Assembly: GCF_001713475.1 (NCBI RefSeq)
Contig: NZ_CP016499.1
Coordinates: 4,527,501-4,591,500 of the forward strand
Reading direction: 5' to 3'
From: Agrobacterium sp. RAC06
GTDB lineage: Bacteria > Pseudomonadota > Alphaproteobacteria > Rhizobiales > Rhizobiaceae
DNA: 64,000 nt
Below the pieces are notes generated by a model. That model saw only the letters and a list, made by a program, of their open reading frames with translations. It did no database searches and had not been told where the DNA came from. Shown here piece by piece: positions 19,044 through 26,223 of this stretch. How positions within the stretch are numbered: the first letter of the stretch is position 1; every line of letters starts with the position of its first letter. Position numbers and translations under genes: made by a program.

Positions 19044-19706
19044 ATGGCGGGCTGGGCGGAACAGGCGAGCTTTCTGGCCGAGATCGATCCGGATGCCCGG
19101 CGGGCGCTGGAGACGCTGAAGCCGATGCATGTGCCTGCGCGCACGACGCTGTTCCGGCCGGGGGATGCCGCGCAGAGCTTTGTCATTCTCTTGTCCGGCC
19201 GTATCGGTGTCTATCTCACGGGCCGCAACGGGCGGGAGTTGCTGCTCTATTCCGTGACGCCGGGGGAGACCTGTGTGCAAACCACGCTCGGTGTGCTGGG
19301 CGGCGCGGTTTATTCGGGCGAGGCGGTGGCCGAGAGCGACCTTGTGGCGGTCATGGTGCCGCCTGCCATTTTCGAGACCCTGATGGCGGAATCGGTGGCG
19401 TTTCGCCATTTCGTCTTCCGGGCCTTTGCCGACCGGCTGGGCGATCTGATGTTCGTGCTGGAACAGGTGGCCTTCGTGAAGGTGGAGCAGCGACTGGCCC
19501 ATGCGCTGATCGAACGGGCCGACGAGGAGGGGCATGTCGCTCTCACACATCAGGAGCTCGCCGTCATCATCGGTACGGCACGAGAGGTGGTATCGCGGCG
19601 GCTGGAGGCGCTGGTCTCCAAGGGCGTGGTTGCAAATGAACGCGGGCAGATCCGTATCATCAATCGCGCCGAGCTTGCCCGCATGGCGCGGGCTGCTGAC
19701 GGTTAA
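19044..19706 (+). CDS. Crp/Fnr-family transcriptional regulator
   Basis: A 220-residue regulator with an N-terminal cyclic-nucleotide-binding-type beta-roll (RTTLFRPGDAAQSFVILLSGRIGVYLTG) and a C-terminal winged helix (LTHQELAVIIGTAREVVSRRLEALVSKG). It lacks the N-terminal cysteine cluster of oxygen-sensing Fnr. A single Cys in the roll (PGETCVQTTLG) is the only obvious redox-active candidate. GGGAGG precedes the ATG. A DUF2892 membrane protein follows 90 nt downstream behind a perfect palindrome, suggesting it is the target gene. Confidence 0.88.
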   Translation: MAGWAEQASFLAEIDPDARRALETLKPMHVPARTTLFRPGDAAQSFVILLSGRIGVYLTGRNGRELLLYSVTPGETCVQTTLGVLGGAVYSGEAVAESDLVAVMVPPAIFETLMAESVAFRHFVFRAFADRLGDLMFVLEQVAFVKVEQRLAHALIERADEEGHVALTHQELAVIIGTAREVVSRRLEALVSKGVVANERGQIRIINRAELARMARAADG

Positions 19707-19721
19707 GACTTTGCAAAGCCC

Positions 19722-19734
19722 GTGACTAAGTCAC
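19722..19734. promoter_or_regulatory. Perfect palindrome GTGACTAAGTCAC, candidate Crp/Fnr-type operator
   Basis: The 13-bp palindrome GTGAC-TAA-GTCAC lies 16 nt after the regulator stop and 62 nt before the DUF2892 start. GTGA/TCAC half-sites are typical for CRP-like proteins, although the spacer is one base shorter than in the standard CRP site. Confidence 0.55.
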
Positions 19735-19796
19735 CGACGCGGTGGCAAGGCCGCGCTAGTCTCATCCCATCGTCAAAACAACGGAGGGAAGTTTCC

Positions 19797-20003
19797 ATGT
19801 TTGCCAAGAATGTCGGCGGTCTCGACCGCATCCTCAGGATCGTCGCAGGCCTCGTGCTGCTGTCGCTCTTCTTCCTCTATCCGGAAGCGTCGTGGCGTTA
19901 TTTCACCCTGATCGGGATCGTGCCGCTTGCGACCGGTCTGATGTCGAGCTGCCCGCTCTATTCGATCATGGGCCTTTCGACCTGCCCGGTGAAACGGGCC
20001 TGA
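19797..20003 (+). CDS. DUF2892 inner-membrane protein (YgaP-like membrane domain)
   Basis: A 68-residue protein; ATG 19797 has ACGGAGGG at proper distance. The start FAKNVGGLDRILRIVAGLVLL is the DUF2892 signature; two membrane helices are predicted, and the C-terminus carries two Cys-Pro pairs (SSCPLYSIMGLSTCPVK), conserved in this family. In E. coli a similar membrane unit is fused to a rhodanese in YgaP; here it is free-standing. Position behind a Crp/Fnr regulator suggests redox or reactive-sulfur control. Confidence 0.85.
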   Translation: MFAKNVGGLDRILRIVAGLVLLSLFFLYPEASWRYFTLIGIVPLATGLMSSCPLYSIMGLSTCPVKRA

Positions 20004-20026
20004 CGCCCACCTCCCTGATCCAACAA

Positions 20027-20054
20027 AAAAAGGCCGCGAGTGATCGCGGCCTTT
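20027..20054. terminator. Bidirectional terminator
   Basis: GGCCGCGA pairs with TCGCGGCC across GTGA, flanked by an A run on the left and TTT on the right. It separates the DUF2892 gene and ychF, which converge. Confidence 0.88.
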
Positions 20055-20074
20055 CGTCGTTCTGATTGTTCCGC

Positions 20075-21178
20075 TTATGTGTTGAAGCGGAAGTGGATGA
20101 CGTCGCCGTCCTGGACGACATATTCCTTACCTTCGTCGCGGCCCTTGCCGGCTTCCTTGGCCCCGACTTCGCCCTTGAAGGCGATGTAGTCGTCATAGGC
20201 GATGGTAAAGGCGCGGATGAAGCCGCGTTCGAAATCGGTGTGGATGACGCCGGCGGCGGCAGGCGCCTTGGTGCCACGGACGATGGTCCAGGCGCGGGTC
20301 TCTTTCGGACCGACGGTGAAATAGGTGATGAGATCCAAGAGGTGGTAACCGGCGCGGATCAGGCGGTCGAGGCCGGCTTCATCAAGGCCAAGTGCCGAGA
20401 GGAATTCGGTCGCTTCCTCTTCCGGCAGCTGGGCGACTTCGGCTTCGATCGCAGCCGAGATGATAACGCATTCCGCGCCCTGTTCGGTGGCCATTTTGGC
20501 GACGGCTTCAGTATGCTTGTTGCCGGTGGCAGCATCACCTTCGGCGACGTTGCAGACATAGAGAACCGGATGCGAGGTCAGGAGGTTGAGGCCCTTCAGG
20601 ATCTCGATCTCTTCCGGCGCCAGCGTCTTCAGGAGAAGACGAGCGGGCTTGCCTTCGTTGAGGAGCTTCACCACCTGCTCCATGATCGGCAGCTGGGCGA
20701 CCGACTCCTTGTCCTTGCTGGTGGCGCGCTTGCGGGTCTGCTCGACGCGGCGTTCCAGGCTCTCGAGGTCGGCGAGCATCAGCTCGGTCTCGATGGTGTC
20801 GGCATCGCCGACCGGGTCGATCTTGCCTTCGACATGGGTGATGTCGTCGTCTTCGAAGCAGCGCAGCACGTGGACCACGGCATCGACTTCGCGGATGTTG
20901 GCGAGGAACTTGTTGCCGAGACCTTCGCCCTTCGACGCGCCGCGCACGAGGCCGGCGATGTCGACGAAGGAGATGCGGGTCGGAATGATTTCCTTCGAGC
21001 CGGCGATGTCGGCCAGCTTCTTCATGCGCGGATCGGGAACGGCCACTTCACCGGTGTTCGGCTCGATCGTGCAGAAGGGATAGTTCGCCGCCTGGGCTGC
21101 CGCCGTCTTGGTCAGCGCGTTGAAAAGAGTGGACTTGCCGACATTCGGCAGCCCGACGATACCGCATTTGAAGCCCAT
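20075..21178 (-). CDS. ychF: Redox-regulated ATPase/GTPase YchF
   Basis: A 367-residue Obg-family P-loop protein that prefers ATP and associates with ribosomes. G1 is GLPNVGKST (residues 9-17), G3 is [10 protein letters not shown], and the G4 position carries NVAEG rather than NKxD, which is the YchF hallmark explaining its ATP preference. The C-terminal TGS-like domain ends in [18 protein letters not shown], as in the family. Length is normal. ATG 21178 is used. It converges on the DUF2892 gene. Confidence 0.96.
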   Translation of the reverse strand: MGFKCGIVGLPNVGKSTLFNALTKTAAAQAANYPFCTIEPNTGEVAVPDPRMKKLADIAGSKEIIPTRISFVDIAGLVRGASKGEGLGNKFLANIREVDAVVHVLRCFEDDDITHVEGKIDPVGDADTIETELMLADLESLERRVEQTRKRATSKDKESVAQLPIMEQVVKLLNEGKPARLLLKTLAPEEIEILKGLNLLTSHPVLYVCNVAEGDAATGNKHTEAVAKMATEQGAECVIISAAIEAEVAQLPEEEATEFLSALGLDEAGLDRLIRAGYHLLDLITYFTVGPKETRAWTIVRGTKAPAAAGVIHTDFERGFIRAFTIAYDDYIAFKGEVGAKEAGKGRDEGKEYVVQDGDVIHFRFNT

Positions 21179-21290
21179 GGCTCTATATACCTGCTCGGGA
21201 TGGATTTTCGTTGCCCACGCCTATGAGGTATAGGAGGGGCATGGTCAAGTGTTGCGGGCCTGATGCGGCCTCTAGATCCGGAAGGAACCC

Positions 21291-21599
21291 ATGGCGAAGG
21301 ATACGGTACTGACGCCGAAGACGGTGACCAAGCCCAAGGTGGAGAAGCCACGGCTCTACAAGGTGCTCCTGCACAATGACGATTACACGCCGCGCGAATT
21401 CGTCACGATCGTCTTGAAGGTCGTGTTCCGGATGAGCGAGGAGACGGGTTACCGGGTGATGATGACGGCGCACAAGTTCGGCTCGGCGGTGGTCGTTGTC
21501 TGCACGCGGGAGATCGCCGAGACGAAGGTGACGGAAGCCATGGACCTCGCCAAGGAAGCGGGCATGCCGCTGTTGTTCACGGCCGAACCGGAGGAGTGA
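21291..21599 (+). CDS. clpS: ClpS adaptor protein
   Basis: A 102-residue ATP-dependent Clp protease adaptor. The N-degron-binding surface is visible: LYKVLLHNDDYTPREFVTIVL, containing the DDYT and EFV elements that hold N-end-rule residues and contact ClpA. Rhizobia often carry two ClpS paralogues, and this could be either one. clpA is not next to it in this window. A hypothetical gene follows with a 5-nt gap. Confidence 0.93.
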   Translation: MAKDTVLTPKTVTKPKVEKPRLYKVLLHNDDYTPREFVTIVLKVVFRMSEETGYRVMMTAHKFGSAVVVVCTREIAETKVTEAMDLAKEAGMPLLFTAEPEE

Positions 21600-21604
21600 G
21601 GCAG

Positions 21605-22012
21605 ATGGCGAATGCACCTGCGCAGACCGATTGGGTCCTTGTCAGACGTATGATGCAGGCTGCCATCGACTTCTGCGAACAGGTCGAGACAGCGGGGTAT
21701 CGCGAGACCGATCGTGATGCGATAGCGGTCGTCAATGGCCAGGCCGTCAGTGTGCAGGATGTGTTGACGAGCGCATGGACCTATCCGGAGACCATGCGCT
21801 ACGCCATCATTCGTCGGCGTCATCAAACCGATGACGATCTCGCCTATGTGCCGGAGACCGCCCGGATCCTGACGGCGATGGCTGCTGCTTGCGCCGAACT
21901 CTGTGGCGCGAAGCCAGGTATCGGAGAAGCTGCCAGCACCGCCGACATGCTGCGGTGGTTCGAGATGCATGCCGGCGAGATGCTTAAGGCCGCGTTGGCA
22001 ACGCGGCCCTGA
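21605..22012 (+). CDS. Hypothetical protein behind clpS
   Basis: A 135-residue protein I do not recognise. ATG 21605 is preferred since AGGAG at the clpS stop lies 8 nt upstream; GTG 21596, overlapping clpS, is an alternative. The sequence is acidic and predicted helical, with no signal peptide or membrane helix and two cysteines near AAACAELCGAKPG. Close packing behind clpS implies co-transcription. Codon use matches its neighbours, so it is probably a true gene. Confidence 0.6.
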   Translation: MANAPAQTDWVLVRRMMQAAIDFCEQVETAGYRETDRDAIAVVNGQAVSVQDVLTSAWTYPETMRYAIIRRRHQTDDDLAYVPETARILTAMAAACAELCGAKPGIGEAASTADMLRWFEMHAGEMLKAALATRP

Positions 22013-22023
22013 GGGGCGATACC

Positions 22024-22428
22024 TCAGATTGCCGGCGTCCTAGGAATCCGCGCGATCACCTTGATCTCGAAATCGAAGCCGGCGAGCCAGTTGACGCCGA
22101 TTGCCGTCCAATTCGGATAAGGTGGGGCGGGGAAGACTTCCGCCTTTACCTTCATGATGGTTGCGAATTGGGTCTCCGGGTCGGTGTGGAATGTGGTGAC
22201 GTCGACGAGGTCGGCAAGTGAGCAGCCGGCGGCGGCGAGTGTCGCTTCGAGGTTGGCGAAGGCGCGGCGGACCTGGGCCTCGAAGTCCGGTTCTGGCGTG
22301 CCGTCCTCGCGGCTGCCGACCTGGCCGGAGACGAAAAGAAGGTCACCGGTGCGGATGGCGGCGGAATAGCCATGCTGTTCGTAAAGGGCGTGTCTGTTTG
22401 CGGGGAAGACGGGTTCAGGCTTGGTCAT
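22024..22428 (-). CDS. RidA-family (YjgF/YER057c) protein
   Basis: A 134-residue RidA-like protein; canonical members hydrolyse reactive enamine/imine intermediates. Motifs: GDLLFVSGQVGSREDG near residue 30, VDVTTFHTDPE in the middle and PYPNWTAIGVNWLAG at the end. The usual catalytic Arg of the RidA subgroup (C-x-R-V-E-V) is not present: the end reads FEIKVIARIP, so it belongs to an Rid subgroup of unknown activity. ATG 22428 follows AGGAT and is preferred to ATG 22446. It is divergent from a TetR gene, with operator-like repeats between. Confidence 0.85.
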   Translation of the reverse strand: MTKPEPVFPANRHALYEQHGYSAAIRTGDLLFVSGQVGSREDGTPEPDFEAQVRRAFANLEATLAAAGCSLADLVDVTTFHTDPETQFATIMKVKAEVFPAPPYPNWTAIGVNWLAGFDFEIKVIARIPRTPAI

Positions 22429-22506
22429 GGGTATCCTTTCGGGCATGCGGCATCGTTCCGCCCAAGGGTGGGTCGGTGAAATGCCGCTTGGCTGCAGGCT
22501 GAGAAT

Positions 22507-22579
22507 TTCATATACGTCGCGTATGTAGAGCTACTCGCATGCGGATCGTATGTCAAATTCATATACGCAATGTATGTGA
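22507..22579. promoter_or_regulatory. Operator array between RidA-type gene and tetR
   Basis: Two 22-bp copies sharing TTCATATACG-N3-(C/T)GTATGT lie at 22507-22528 and 22558-22579. A weaker middle copy (ATGCG-GAT-CGTAT, about 22539-22551) sits between. Each is an inverted repeat centred on three bases. The position suits control of both divergent promoters by the TetR protein. Confidence 0.7.
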
Positions 22580-22594
22580 AGTCAGGAGAATAGT

Positions 22595-23203
22595 GTGAAG
22601 CGCACACGGTCTGAAAGCATGGCGGAAAATCGCAGCAAGCTGATCGCTGCTGCGCGCAAGGCCTTTGCGGACAAGGGCGTTGCGGATGCCTCGATGGATG
22701 CGCTCACCGCAGAGGCTGGGCTGACGCGGGGCGCGCTCTACCACAATTTCGGCGACAAGCGCGGGCTGTTTGCCGCCGTCGTCAACCAGATCGACAGCGA
22801 GATGGCCGAGCGCGCCAAGGCGCGAGGTGCGGCGGCAGGAAAGGGGTGGAATTCACTCCTAGCCGAGGGGGCAGCCTATATCGAGATGGCCCTCGATCCG
22901 GAGGTGCAGCGCATCGTGCTGCTCGATGGGCCGGCGGTGCTCGGTGATCCCTCGTTATGGCCGAGCCAGAATTCCTGCCTTCAGGTGACCCGTCAGGCCG
23001 TCGAGGACCTGATGTCGGAAGGCATCCTGAAGCCGGTCGATCCGGAGGCGGCCGCGCGGCTGATCAGCGGTGCCGCGCTCAATGCTGCAATGTGGATCGC
23101 GGCGAGCGCGGAGCCCGAGAGTGTCTTGCCAAAAGCGCAGGAGGCGTTCCGGGTGCTTGTTGAGGGGCTTCTGGCGAAGCCGGTGCAGGCCGGCCAAACC
23201 TGA
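22595..23203 (+). CDS. TetR-family transcriptional repressor
   Basis: A 202-residue regulator starting at GTG 22595 (GGAG 6 nt before). The N-terminal helix-turn-helix is typical: AARKAFADKGVADASMDALT followed by GLTRGALYHNFGDKRGLF. The C-terminal ligand domain contains QRIVLLDGPAVLGDPSLW, which resembles the TetR group with a C-terminal domain often annotated TetR_C_33-like; the ligand is unknown. It most likely represses itself and the divergent RidA-type gene through the operator copies between them. Confidence 0.9.
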   Translation: MKRTRSESMAENRSKLIAAARKAFADKGVADASMDALTAEAGLTRGALYHNFGDKRGLFAAVVNQIDSEMAERAKARGAAAGKGWNSLLAEGAAYIEMALDPEVQRIVLLDGPAVLGDPSLWPSQNSCLQVTRQAVEDLMSEGILKPVDPEAAARLISGAALNAAMWIAASAEPESVLPKAQEAFRVLVEGLLAKPVQAGQT

Positions 23204-23246
23204 GGCCTGAAACCAAATTATTACGTCTGCCGACTAGACTTCCACC

Positions 23247-23645
23247 ATGACGCCCGACCCGCAGACACTCGCCGAAGCGGCCACCTGGCACTATGCCGTG
23301 GCGCTGGCTGTGCTCGCCCTGATGGGTGCACTGGGGCATGTTTCGCGTGCCGTTTTCAACATCTTGCCGGACCGCCTGTCGGACCGGCCGATGATGGATC
23401 TCGTGATCAGCGACGGCTACAGCTGGACCGATATGGTCTTCAAGACCGAGTATGACGAGGCGGGCTATTACCGCCTCGACAGCCTGCACAATCTGCGGCT
23501 TGCGGTGTGCTGGGCCATGCTGAGCGGGTTAATCGTGCTGCTGCTCGTCCCCGATGCCTCGAAGGTCACGGCCTACTGGATCGACTGGGGCCTCGCAGCA
23601 CTCGTCGATCTCTTCTGGTATCGGGTCAAAACCTTCGAGTGGTGA
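23247..23645 (+). CDS. Hypothetical membrane protein
   Basis: A 132-residue protein of no recognised family. Two clear hydrophobic segments are seen: residues ~15-35 (WHYAVALAVLALMGALGHV) and ~85-105 (AVCWAMLSGLIVLLLVP), followed by a third aromatic stretch (YWIDWGLAALVDLFWY). Between the first two is a polar stretch with Asp and Tyr (SDGYSWTDMVFKTEYDEAGY). It follows tetR by 43 nt and may share its transcript. GC-rich codon use supports it as a real gene. Confidence 0.6.
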   Translation: MTPDPQTLAEAATWHYAVALAVLALMGALGHVSRAVFNILPDRLSDRPMMDLVISDGYSWTDMVFKTEYDEAGYYRLDSLHNLRLAVCWAMLSGLIVLLLVPDASKVTAYWIDWGLAALVDLFWYRVKTFEW

Positions 23646-23655
23646 TAGCCTCGCC

Positions 23656-24585
23656 TCACTTGCCCTTGCTTGCCTTCACGCCCAGTGCTTCCGCGCTGAT
23701 CCAGAACACCGCGTCTTCCTCTTCCGTCGTCTCGACCCAGAGGAAATCGAGGTCGGGGAATTCGGCTTCGAGTATGTCGCGGCCGCGGCCGATTTCGCAG
23801 AGCATGCCGCCACCCGGGTTGAGGTGCTTCGGCGCTTCGGCGAGCAGCGTGCGGACGAGGTCGAGGCCGTCTTCGCCGCCGTCATGGGCCATGGCGGGCT
23901 CGGCGCGGTATTCGGCCGGGAAGGCGTCCATAGCCTCGTGATCGACATAGGGCGGGTTGGTGATGATCAGGTCGAACTTGCGGCCGGCAAGTGGCGTGAA
24001 GAGATCGCCCTGGTGCAGCGTCAGCTGGTCTTCGAGGCCATAGGCCTGGCGGTTCTTTTCGGCCACTTCCAGCGCATCGGCGGAGAGGTCGACGGCATCG
24101 ACGGCAGCGAGCGGGAAGAAACGCGTGGCGAGGATCGCGAGGCAACCGGAGCCGGTGCAGATGTCGACCACGCTTTCGACCGCAAATGGATCGGGCAGGA
24201 AGGTCGAGCCGAACTCGCCACCATATTCGTTGAACAGGATCTCGCCGATATGCGAGCGCGGCACGATCACGCGTTCGTCGACGAAGAAGCGCAGACCCTG
24301 GATGTAGGATCGGCCGGTGAGATAGGCAGAGGGCTTGCGGGTCGCGACACGCGTCTCGATGCGGTCTGCGAGCAGGCGGCGTTCTGCGGGGAGAAGCTTC
24401 GCGTCGAGGAAGGGGTCGAGCGTGTCGATCGGCAGGTCGAGGCTGTCGAGGATGAGGAACGCGGCATCGTCGATGGCGGTGTGTGTGCCGTGGCCGTAGC
24501 TCAGTTCTGCGGCGTTGAAGCGGGAGATGGCATAACGCCAGTAGTCGCGCAGGGTGACGAGGTCGGTGGTGATGTCGTGGCTCAT
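23656..24585 (-). CDS. prmB: Ribosomal protein L3 N5-glutamine methyltransferase PrmB
   Basis: A 309-residue class I methyltransferase of the HemK/PrmB group that methylates a glutamine in ribosomal protein L3. The SAM-binding motif (VVDICTGSGCLAIL) and catalytic NPPY (DLIITNPPYVDHEAM, near residue 205) are present. The PrmB-specific N-terminal part (HGTHTAIDDAAFLILDSLDL) separates it from PrmC/HemK. ATG 24585 is used. It lies 69 nt downstream of pth on the same strand, with a small GC-rich hairpin between. Confidence 0.9.
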   Translation of the reverse strand: MSHDITTDLVTLRDYWRYAISRFNAAELSYGHGTHTAIDDAAFLILDSLDLPIDTLDPFLDAKLLPAERRLLADRIETRVATRKPSAYLTGRSYIQGLRFFVDERVIVPRSHIGEILFNEYGGEFGSTFLPDPFAVESVVDICTGSGCLAILATRFFPLAAVDAVDLSADALEVAEKNRQAYGLEDQLTLHQGDLFTPLAGRKFDLIITNPPYVDHEAMDAFPAEYRAEPAMAHDGGEDGLDLVRTLLAEAPKHLNPGGGMLCEIGRGRDILEAEFPDLDFLWVETTEEEDAVFWISAEALGVKASKGK

Positions 24586-24654
24586 GTCAGTCTTCCGGTC
24601 GTTTGCGCGGCTATTGGTTAAGGGCGGGGGCAGGGCGCCCCCGTGAGGGTGTGG

Positions 24655-25380
24655 TCAATCGCCCTTGGGGCCGAACATCTTCTTCAGCATCTCGGCCATT
24701 GGGCCGCTCTCGGGAAGCTTCTTCGGCTGGTTGAAGTTGCGGGCCTGATGGATATGGGACTGGGCGGGTTTCGGGGCCTTCGGCGCCTTTGCTGGCTTTT
24801 CGTCCTCAGCCTTGCTGCCGGTTGCGAGCGCGAGCTTATTCATCAGCTGCGAGTCTTCACCGCGCACCAGCATCTCGGCATTGTCGGCCAGTGCCTCGAT
24901 CAGCGGATCGAGCCATTCGGCATCTAGCTTGGCGAAGTCGCCGAGGACGTGGTTGTGCACCTTGGATTTGTCGCCGGGATGGCCGATGCCGAGGCGCAGG
25001 CGCCTGTAGTTCAGGCCGCAATGGGCATCGATAGACTTGATGCCGTTGTGGCCGCCATGACCGCCGCCGGTCTTGATGCGGGCCTTGCCGGGCATGAGGT
25101 CGAGTTCGTCATAGATCGCGACGATGTCTTCGGGGCCGAGCTTGTAGAAGCGCATGGCTTCGCCGACGCTTTCGCCAGACAGGTTCATGAAGGTCTGCGG
25201 CTTGATCAGCATGACCTTCTCGCCGGCGAGGGTGCCTTCGGAGATCTCGGCCTTGAATTTCTTCGCCCATGGCGAGAAGGCGTGCCGACGCTGGATCGCG
25301 TCGACCGCCATGAAGCCGATATTGTGCCGGTTCTTCTGATACTGCGCACCGGGATTGCCGAGGCCGGCCAGGATGATCAT
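24655..25380 (-). CDS. pth: Peptidyl-tRNA hydrolase
   Basis: A 241-residue enzyme that recycles tRNA from prematurely released peptidyl-tRNA. The N-terminal [20 protein letters not shown] contains the catalytic His (H19) and substrate Asn. [13 protein letters not shown] is the second signature. Beyond the ~190-residue core there is a 50-residue Lys/Pro/Ala-rich tail ([10 protein letters not shown]) ending in a short helix [14 protein letters not shown], typical of rhizobial Pth. In many rhizobia pth directly follows rplY; here two genes stand between them. Confidence 0.95.
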   Translation of the reverse strand: MIILAGLGNPGAQYQKNRHNIGFMAVDAIQRRHAFSPWAKKFKAEISEGTLAGEKVMLIKPQTFMNLSGESVGEAMRFYKLGPEDIVAIYDELDLMPGKARIKTGGGHGGHNGIKSIDAHCGLNYRRLRLGIGHPGDKSKVHNHVLGDFAKLDAEWLDPLIEALADNAEMLVRGEDSQLMNKLALATGSKAEDEKPAKAPKAPKPAQSHIHQARNFNQPKKLPESGPMAEMLKKMFGPKGD

Positions 25381-25458
25381 TGCCCGAGATCCGTCTTGAG
25401 GTTCATGGCCTTTCCCGACAGCGAAACGGTTCGAAAGTCAAGACTGATGTCGGGGCCG

Positions 25459-26199
25459 TCAGGGTTTGGCTGCGACCTGGCCGATATTCGAATAGCGCAG
25501 ATTGTAGGTGTCGAAGATCTCGGCCTGGGTGCCGTCGGCAATCAGCTTGTCCAGCGCGCCCTGCATCCGGGCCAGCAGATCCTCAGGGAAATTGACGTTG
25601 CAGGCGATGGCGAACTTCTGCTCGGAGAACACGAACTGGGCTTCGAGGTCGACGCCCTTCTCCTGCAGCTCGATATAGTGCTGCTCGGAAATCGGCATCA
25701 GGTCGATGCGCTTGCTCTCGAGCTTCTTCAGCGTGAGCTTCAGGTCGGTGGCGAGGTCGATCTTCGGAAAGCCCTCGTTCTCCAGCAGGGTCTGGGTGTA
25801 GTCGTTGCGCTGGGTGCCGACGATGTGGCGCTTGGCCTCTTCGATATTGGCGACCTTGATGCCGGAATTCTTGTGCGATACCATGAAGTTGCGGCCAACC
25901 GCAATCGGCTCCACCCATTTGAAGCGCGTGTCCCGCTCGGGGATGTGGGCTGTGGTGAAGACGCAGTGCATCGGCTCGCTCTCGGCAAGCGCGATTGCGC
26001 GGGCCCAGGGCATCATTTCAATGGTGTAGCGGACGTTGATGTCCTTCATCATCAGAAGAACCTGGTCGTAACCGGCTCCGCGGATTTCGCTTCCCACCCT
26101 GAAATTGTAGGGCGGGTAATCTTCCGTGGTGAAATGGACGATGTCTGCGGCGGCGACCGGGGCCGCCGCAAGTGAAAGCATGATGGTAAAGACTTTCAT
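25459..26199 (-). CDS. Periplasmic solute-binding protein, family 3-like, orphan
   Basis: A 246-residue protein with a signal peptide (MKVFTIMLSLAAAPVAAADI). It has the SBP_bac_3 fold signs: HFTTEDYPPYNF at the start of the mature part, AGYDQVLLMMKD in lobe 1, and RNDYTQTLLENEGFPKIDL at the hinge. No permease or ATPase gene is adjacent. It sits 24 nt behind a GGDEF-EAL gene with a periplasmic sensor, so it is probably co-expressed and may bind a ligand for signalling rather than uptake; that role is inferred. AGAGGGAAC precedes the start. Confidence 0.8.
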   Translation of the reverse strand: MKVFTIMLSLAAAPVAAADIVHFTTEDYPPYNFRVGSEIRGAGYDQVLLMMKDINVRYTIEMMPWARAIALAESEPMHCVFTTAHIPERDTRFKWVEPIAVGRNFMVSHKNSGIKVANIEEAKRHIVGTQRNDYTQTLLENEGFPKIDLATDLKLTLKKLESKRIDLMPISEQHYIELQEKGVDLEAQFVFSEQKFAIACNVNFPEDLLARMQGALDKLIADGTQAEIFDTYNLRYSNIGQVAAKP

Positions 26200-26223
26200 T
26201 GCGGTTCCCTCTTTCTGATGATG

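Noticed and set aside
24625..24643. GC-rich hairpin between prmB and pth
   Set aside because: The stem is only 7 bp and has no T tract, so it was not listed as a terminator.
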